From Trinickia mobilis (GTDB taxonomy: Bacteria; Pseudomonadota; Gammaproteobacteria; Burkholderiales; Burkholderiaceae), in the NCBI RefSeq assembly GCF_017315705.1, contig NZ_JAFLRF010000011.1, positions 52,400-116,399 on the forward strand: a stretch of DNA of 64,000 nucleotides. Direction: 5' to 3'. A model generated the notes under the pieces. The model ran no database searches, had not been told where the DNA came from, and was given only the letters and a program-made list of their open reading frames with translations. A program made the translations under genes and the position numbers. Of this stretch, positions 59,611 to 64,000 are shown in pieces. Every line of letters begins with the position of its first letter. Positions within the stretch are counted from its first letter, which is position 1.

Positions 59611-60759
59611 ATGCAACACACGATGAAACAGCTGGCAGGCGCGACGCTGGTTGCCGCACTGTCGCTGGCGGGGACGGCGCAAGCGCAACAAGCCGACGAA
59701 GTGAAGATCGGCTTTGCTGGTCCGATGACCGGCGCGCAAGCGCACTACGGGGCAGATTTCAAGAACGGCATCACGCTCGCGATCGAAGACATCAACGCGA
59801 CGAAGCCGGTGATCGCCGGCAAGCCGGTCAAGTTCGTGCTCGATGCAGCCGACGACCAGGCCGACCCGCGCACGGGCACGACCGTCGCTCAGAAGCTGGT
59901 CGACGACGGCATCAAGGGCATGCTCGGCCACTTCAACTCGGGCACGACGATTCCGGCATCGCGCATCTACGCGAACGCGGGCATCCCCGAAATCGCCATG
60001 GCGACGGCGCCTGATTACACGCAGCAAGGCTTCAAGACCACGTTCCGCATGATGACCTCCGACACGCAGCAAGGCTCGGTGGCCGGTGCGTTCGCGGTCA
60101 AGGACCTTGGCATGAAGAAGATCGCGATCGTCGACGACCGCACGGCCTACGGCCAGGGTCTCGCCGACCAGTTCGAGAAGGCCGCGAAGGCCTCGGGCGC
60201 GACGATCGTCGACCGCGAGTTCACGAACGACAAGGCGGTCGACTTCAAGGCGATTCTGACGAAGCTGAAGGCCTCGAACCCGGATCTGATCTACTACGGC
60301 GGCGCGGATTCGCAAGCGGGCCCGATGGTCAAGCAGATGAAGACGCTGGGCATGAAGGCTTCGCTGATGGGCGGCGAAATGGTCCACACGCCGACGTTCC
60401 TGCAAGTTGCGGGCAACGCGGCGAACGGCACGATCGCTTCGCTCGCCGGCCTGCCGCTGGAAGACATGCCGGGCGGCAAGGACTACGTCGCGAAGTACAA
60501 GAAGCGCTTCAACGAAGACGTGCAGACGTACTCGCCGTACGCCTACGACGGCGCGATGGCAATGTTCTCGGCGATGAAGAAGGCGAACTCGACCGACCCG
60601 GCGAAGTACCTGCCGGTGCTGGCGCAGACCGACATGCCGGCTGTGACGACGACGCACCTCTCGTATGACACGAAGGGCGACTTGAAGAACGGCGGCATCA
60701 CGATGTACAAGGTCGTCGACGGCAAGTGGACGCCGCTGCAGAGCGTTGGCGGGAAGTAA
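59611..60759 (+). CDS. livK: Branched-chain amino acid ABC transporter substrate-binding protein
   Basis: Periplasmic Leu/Ile/Val-binding-type protein of 382 residues. The signal peptide is about 25 residues (ending GTAQA), then VKIGFAGPMTGAQAHYGADFKNG; the serine/threonine-type ligand loop is in FNSGTTIPAS. CTAGGAGAAG supports ATG 59611. No permease or ATPase genes follow here. The last 306 bases of the gene have a near-identical copy starting at 63773, with the toxin/immunity island between. A strong terminator follows. Confidence 0.94.
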   Translation: MQHTMKQLAGATLVAALSLAGTAQAQQADEVKIGFAGPMTGAQAHYGADFKNGITLAIEDINATKPVIAGKPVKFVLDAADDQADPRTGTTVAQKLVDDGIKGMLGHFNSGTTIPASRIYANAGIPEIAMATAPDYTQQGFKTTFRMMTSDTQQGSVAGAFAVKDLGMKKIAIVDDRTAYGQGLADQFEKAAKASGATIVDREFTNDKAVDFKAILTKLKASNPDLIYYGGADSQAGPMVKQMKTLGMKASLMGGEMVHTPTFLQVAGNAANGTIASLAGLPLEDMPGGKDYVAKYKKRFNEDVQTYSPYAYDGAMAMFSAMKKANSTDPAKYLPVLAQTDMPAVTTTHLSYDTKGDLKNGGITMYKVVDGKWTPLQSVGGK

Positions 60760-60808
60760 TGGCTGGCGCAGTTCGAGTGTTGTAACGCGACGCGTGTCGG
60801 CCGCGCGT

Positions 60809-60935
60809 TGCGTGAACATGAGAAAAACCCCGTGGGTGGATGCGCTCACGGGGTTTTGCATTTTTTGGTGCTGCGCTGAGTGTGAAAGTTGGTGATGCGA
60901 TCAACTACACTTGGAGCAGCCTTTTTAGTCCGTCT
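60809..60935. repeat. Island cassette repeat, copy A
   Basis: GCGTGAACATGAG, the terminator hairpin, TTTTTTGGTGCTGCGCTGA, then a minus-strand tail encoding LKRLLQV and stop. Copies B (61583-61735) and C (62435-62590) have the same order. Copy A lacks the GTCGCTCAGTTC lead that B and C share. Confidence 0.8.
60824..60857. terminator. livK terminator (bidirectional)
   Basis: Perfect 11-base arms AAAACCCCGTG and CACGGGGTTTT around a 12-base loop, followed by GCATTTTTT. Symmetric A/T flanks let it stop transcripts from either side: livK on the plus strand and immunity remnants on the minus strand. Confidence 0.9.
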
Positions 60936-61060
60936 TTATATGGGTACCACCCGTTTGCCAAGGTGGCCTGCGCCACGGCCGCTTGGTTTGGATGCTTACG
61001 GGTCAGCAAATGCTCCAGCCGGTAGGCTTCGCGGATTGTTCGGCTGACTACTTCGTCCTA
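60880..61060 (-). pseudogene. Remnant of an immunity-type gene tail
   Basis: A minus-strand frame reads DEVVSRTIREAYRLEHLL, HPNQAAVAQATLANGWYP, then YKDGLKRLLQV and stop at 60905. Only the last residues (LKRLLQ) match the immunity proteins at 61691 and 62541. No start codon remains upstream, and a stop (TAG) precedes it. The rest, to 61264, holds no readable gene. Confidence 0.45.
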
Positions 61061-61264
61061 AACCCTGTGGCAGGTCACTCGGGCCGCAGCTTCAAGCCGT
61101 GCCGTACCGCGGCCTTCACCAGATGTCCGCGACACCGTTCCAACAACCGCGAATCAGTTGGATGGGCGATCGCCTGCTTCCTGCAATTCCATTAACCGCT
61201 TTACGGCCTGAAAGCCTTGTCACATAAGGCTCTTGGGATTGTTCAGGGCAGACTTTTTAATTCA

Positions 61265-61579
61265 TCAAGAAATGAATCGGCTGTGATTTGCTGCTTGCAG
61301 CAGCCGTGTTAATTCATCAAGAAACGATGTCGTGGTATGACCCCACGGCACAGGGCAAAACTCATGGCCGTACATCGCATCGAATGCCTCGTCCACATCA
61401 GTTAGATGCGCTTTCTTAAATGTATCGATTTCAACAAGCATCGATTTTTGATCCTCCGTCGGGCTATTTTTTTTGTAACAGTCAATAATATCCCGAAGTG
61501 AGTCGCCCCAAATATCAAAATCCTGATTTAGATAAACGCCGAATAAATGATTTAACTCGGGGTATCCAGGAGTCTTCAG
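61265..61579 (-). pseudogene. Broken immunity gene, start codon lost
   Basis: A frame of about 104 codons, nearly identical to the intact gene at 62541-62831 (KTPGYPELNHLFGVYLNQDF, DIWGDSLRDIIDCYK). Its ATG has become CTG: the copy switches to a different upstream sequence exactly at the first base of the start codon. The C-terminus is also altered (LLQAANHSRFIS). A second fragment encoding DSFLDELKSLP overlaps its end near 61245-61285. It shows AT-rich codon use like the rest of the island. Confidence 0.85.
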
Positions 61580-61582
61580 GAA

Positions 61583-61735
61583 TGTCGCTCAGTTCTGCGT
61601 GAACATGGGAAAAACCCCGTAGGCGGTGACGCCCCACGGGGTTTGCATTTTTGGTGCTCCGCTGAATGTTAAAATTGGTGGCGCGGCCGACTACTCTTGA
61701 AGCAGTCTTTTTAGTTCGTCAAGAAATGAGTCGGC
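61583..61735. repeat. Island cassette repeat, copy B
   Basis: GTCGCTCAGTTCTGCGTGAACATG, a terminator hairpin (61611-61644), GGTGCTCCGCTGAATGTTA, then the last codons of the immunity gene at 61691. It begins three bases from the broken gene's lost start. Confidence 0.85.
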
Positions 61736-61981
61736 GTTGTAACCCCATAGCTCGGGGTCAAATTGTGTCCCAAACTCGCGCTTGAAAACCAAGTCCATGT
61801 TGTTAAAGTTGTCCTTCCGAAATTGTTCGATCTCCCGCATTATTAAATTCTGAGTGACGACACTTATTTCTTGTCTATAACATCGAACTATCTCCTCGAC
61901 ATTGCTCCCCCACATGTCAAAGTCTTCATTGAAGTATCCGCGAATGAGCTGCCAAAGTTCTGGATATCGAGATTCGATCAT
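61691..61981 (-). CDS. CdiI-type immunity protein
   Basis: Acidic cytoplasmic protein of 96 residues, beginning MIESRYPELWQLIRGYFNEDFDMWG. I place it in the contact-dependent-inhibition immunity group (CdiI_2-like). It is a divergent sister of the protein at 62541-62831: shared YPEL, DFD-WG, a central CY, and the ending ELWGYNADSFLDELKRLLQE. Its cognate toxin is not in the window, so it is an orphan here. The gene is clearly AT-richer than the flanking chromosome. A bidirectional terminator follows. Confidence 0.8.
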   Translation of the reverse strand: MIESRYPELWQLIRGYFNEDFDMWGSNVEEIVRCYRQEISVVTQNLIMREIEQFRKDNFNNMDLVFKREFGTQFDPELWGYNADSFLDELKRLLQE

Positions 61982-62015
61982 GATGATTTAAATTCCGAAA
62001 TGTGCCGTCCGAGAA

Positions 62016-62432
62016 TCAGTCTTCGTCCTCAAACCAAATGCAAAAATATCTTCCGTCGTCACCGGATACAATAATCCCGGAATCGAACGTCGACTCCGTA
62101 AGCTGAGACCATTCATCCGATTCGGCGCAGTCCTTGTTGGAAAAATAACGGCTCGTGGTTGATTCATTTTCCGATATTATTTTCCTCGCGGTGGATTCAG
62201 CCAATTCTCTTGGCATGCATTCGGTTTGATAGGCTTGTCCCTTCCATATCAATTTTGAAAGGATGGAAATGGCGCTTTCACGACTCTGCTCCACAAGCAA
62301 TGATTTGTCGGGTTTCAATCCAAATCTGGATAAAACACGCGACATATCATCTGAATAGTCCGTGACTAGAGAGAATTTAATTTCGCCGATGCATTTTTTG
62401 AAGCAAAAATTCATTGTGGAAATCATTTTCAA
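62016..62432 (-). CDS. Immunity-like protein of unknown family
   Basis: 138 residues, acidic toward the C-terminus (ends YFCIWFEDED), no signal peptide or membrane segment, AT-rich. I do not recognise the family; size, composition and position among CdiI-type genes suggest an orphan immunity protein. The likely core start is MNFCFKKCIGEIKF (62414), with further Met codons to 62432. As with the broken gene at 61579, cassette repeat C begins immediately upstream of its start, so the true N-terminus may have been cut. The next gene downstream starts 34 bases after its stop. Confidence 0.6.
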   Translation of the reverse strand: MKMISTMNFCFKKCIGEIKFSLVTDYSDDMSRVLSRFGLKPDKSLLVEQSRESAISILSKLIWKGQAYQTECMPRELAESTARKIISENESTTSRYFSNKDCAESDEWSQLTESTFDSGIIVSGDDGRYFCIWFEDED

Positions 62433-62434
62433 TG

Positions 62435-62590
62435 TCGCTCAGTTCCGCGTCAACGTGGGAAAATCCCCATGGGCGATTACATCCCACGGGATTTGCGTTT
62501 TTAGTGCTCCGCTGAATGTTAGAGTTGGTGGCGCGGCCAACTACTCTTGTAGCAACCTTTTCAATTCTTCAAGAAATGAATCGGTGGTGT
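62435..62590. repeat. Island cassette repeat, copy C
   Basis: Same order as copy B: GTCGCTCAGTTCCGCGT, a weaker hairpin (AAATCCCC...GGGATTT, 62461-62494), AGTGCTCCGCTGAATGTTAG, then the tail of the immunity gene at 62541. It has diverged more than copies A and B. Confidence 0.8.
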
Positions 62591-62831
62591 AACCCCACGG
62601 CACAGGCCAAAATTCGTGGCCGTACATCGCATCGAATGCCTCATCCAGATCAGTTGGATGCGCTTTCTTAAATGTATCGATTTCAATAAGCATCGATTTT
62701 TGATCTTCTGTCGGGCTATTCCTTTTATAACAATCAATAATATCTCGCAACGAGTCGCCCCATATATCAAAATCCTGATTTAGATAAACACCGAATAAGT
62801 GATTTAGCTCGGGGTATCCGGGAGTCTTCAT
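62541..62831 (-). CDS. CdiI-type immunity protein adjacent to the RNase A-like toxin
   Basis: 96 residues, MKTPGYPELNHLFGVYLNQDFDIWG to SFLEELKRLLQE. It starts nine bases after the toxin stop codon on the same strand, the standard toxin-then-immunity order, so it is the best candidate for the cognate antidote. It is acidic (many Asp/Glu), fitting a protein that masks a basic RNase. A second, broken copy of this gene lies at 61265-61579. Overall family assignment rests on my recognition of CdiI_2-like proteins, not on a search. Confidence 0.82.
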   Translation of the reverse strand: MKTPGYPELNHLFGVYLNQDFDIWGDSLRDIIDCYKRNSPTEDQKSMLIEIDTFKKAHPTDLDEAFDAMYGHEFWPVPWGYTTDSFLEELKRLLQE

Positions 62832-62840
62832 CGCCCAACC

Positions 62841-63672
62841 TCAGAATAAGTAAGCCGTAAGAACATAATAGGGCATTCCATTGTATGTCTCAAATTTCAA
62901 CACGACATGCACAACACTCATCTCGGTAAGTCTCCCTGTTTTTCTTGGTATCCCGTAGCCAATAATCTCTCCGACATCTCTGGTTAATTCGAGCGGCTTA
63001 CTTCGTGCATTTGATTGTGCCCATGCCTTAATGCGCATTGCGTCCAATCGCATTACTTTCGAAATTCCCCACTCCGCAGACTGGATATTTTTGAAAGATG
63101 AGACCGTTTGCCGCCTTGGCTCCAATCGCAGCCGTTCTCGCAATTGAGCCTCAGTTCGCCCAACATGTTTTAGAAACGTATGCCCGCCCGGTCCCTTTAG
63201 TTTTTGCCTCATGCTTCATCAACTCGATCCGGCCCATCGTGACGCTGGCGACACGCACTGCCTTCACCATCCCCGCAACGCCAAACGACACGCCGATATC
63301 CACCGACAAGCCGATATGGTTCGCCATCTCCGGCGGTGCCTTCAGCGTCTCGGCCAACTTGGTCGTGCCCTGCTGAACCAGCGTAGTCGTATCCCGCCCC
63401 GTCCAGACTTGACGGATCCCCGTCGCAGCCGTATCCGAACCATGCACGCCGAATACGATGCATCCTGCCTTGCTTAACATCGTCGGTTCCGGCATCACAC
63501 AGAGTACGCTCGCGCCGGCCATTTCCAGTACCCCGCCGACGATTTGCAAGCCGCCCCATAGCCGGTTGGTCAGCGTCTCCGTTCGACTGATCGATTTCCC
63601 CGACACGACCGCCGCCAACTGCGCGGGGCTCATCACGACCCGCACGCCATCCGTATCATTGATTTGAGCCAT
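62841..63672 (-). pseudogene. Toxin with CdiA-type RNase A-like domain, frameshifted
   Basis: The N-terminal frame runs from ATG 63672 (GAGGAGGA site upstream): MAQINDTDGVRVVMSPAQLA, a hydrophobic Gly/Ala-rich region with two probable helices (residues about 40-75), VWTGRDTTTLVQQGTTKLAE, to a stop at 63151. The C-terminal frame, shifted by one base, carries GGHTFLKHVGRTEAQLRERL to YYVLTAYLF and ends at 62841. This is the bacterial RNase A-like toxin fold: a His in GGHT and a Thr-x-Tyr pair near the end are the expected catalytic residues and are present. The shift lies near 63150-63200, just before the toxin domain. A one-base insertion (or two-base loss) disarms it, unless it is a sequencing error. 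Confidence 0.8.
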
Positions 63673-63772
63673 CGTGGATCTCCTCCTCGGAAAGAAGGGG
63701 TCGATCCTAACACGCTGATTACATTGCATTTTTTTGAGATGACTCGATGTTGTCCTTTCGCAAAACAGTCTC

Positions 63773-64000
63773 CCGCTGGAAGACATGCCGGGCGGCAAGG
63801 ACTACGTCGCGAAGTACAAGAAGCGCTTCAACGAAGACGTGCAGACGTACTCGCCGTACGCCTACGACGGCGCGATGGCGATGTGCTCGGCGATGAAGAA
63901 GGCGAACTCGACCGACCCGGCGACGTACCTGCCGGTGCTGGCGCAGACCGACATGCCGGCTGTGACGACGACGCACCTCTCGTATGACACGAAGGGCGAC
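63773..64000 (+). pseudogene. Second partial copy of the livK 3' region (runs off the window)
   Basis: Matches 60454-60681 with three differences in 228 bases: one silent, one Phe-to-Cys, one Lys-to-Thr. The join to unrelated sequence is at CCGCTGGA (63773). It has no start codon of its own in the right frame. It shows that the island sits between direct repeats of the gene end. Confidence 0.92.

Noticed and set aside
63140..63212. Programmed ribosomal frameshift joining the two toxin frames
   Set aside because: I see no X-XXY-YYZ slippery heptamer at the join, no stop-dependent +1 signal of the prfB type, and no stable downstream hairpin. A plain indel is simpler.

Overview
The window is a GC-rich (roughly 60-65 % by eye) stretch of a Burkholderiaceae main chromosome, most like Burkholderia sensu lato (Paraburkholderia, Caballeronia, Trinickia). 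The evidence is the block mnmG-rsmG-parA-parB followed by atpI-B-E-F-H-A-G-D-C, two perfect parS sites, a ribbon-helix-helix PutA, several liv-type transporters and the gene vocabulary in general. I recognised no tRNA, rRNA, CRISPR array, transposase or phage gene.

Layout. 1-5 kb: lytic transglycosylase, COG0523 metallochaperone, hupB, mnmC. 5-8.7 kb: a cation/proton antiporter and a YbdK-type ligase, flanked by two non-coding stretches with perfect DnaA boxes that form an inverted pair of about 58 bp modules. This is a candidate (possibly bipartite) replication origin and is my main non-coding finding. 8.7-21.4 kb: scattered housekeeping and regulatory genes: MarR protein with a Cys/His tail, glutamine amidotransferase, old-yellow-enzyme, SET protein, a two-component system, phhB with what looks like the stub of a deleted phhA, an Lrp regulator, a CYTH protein, and a LysR regulator divergent from mmsA and a GMC oxidoreductase. 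21.6-32.4 kb: two complete liv-type ABC operons (GFKHM and K-H-MG-F order), separated by the decayed tail of a third substrate-binding protein gene and by a tandem hairpin repeat. 32.4-46 kb: parS, mnmG (with a second parS inside), rsmG, parAB, an ion permease and the whole F1Fo ATP synthase operon. 46-60.8 kb: acyl-CoA synthetase, CoA-binding protein, periplasmic cyclohexadienyl dehydratase (pheC), a small heat-shock protein with a sigma-32 promoter, hemE, priA, putA with its own operator, and a third liv substrate-binding gene.

60.8-64 kb: an AT-richer accessory island encoded on the minus strand. It holds a frameshifted toxin gene with a CdiA-type RNase A-like C-terminal domain, its adjacent immunity gene, a second intact immunity gene, an unrelated immunity-like gene and at least two broken immunity remnants. 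Three copies of one terminator-plus-gene-tail cassette punctuate it. The island is bounded by a near-identical direct repeat of the 3' part of the liv substrate-binding gene; the second copy runs off the window. This looks like an orphan toxin/immunity array growing by homologous recombination.

How the genes work together: the parABS genes and sites, the candidate origin and the ATP synthase form a conserved near-origin core. Accessory material has collected downstream of liv genes, whose strong terminators and duplicated tails appear to act as recombination substrates.
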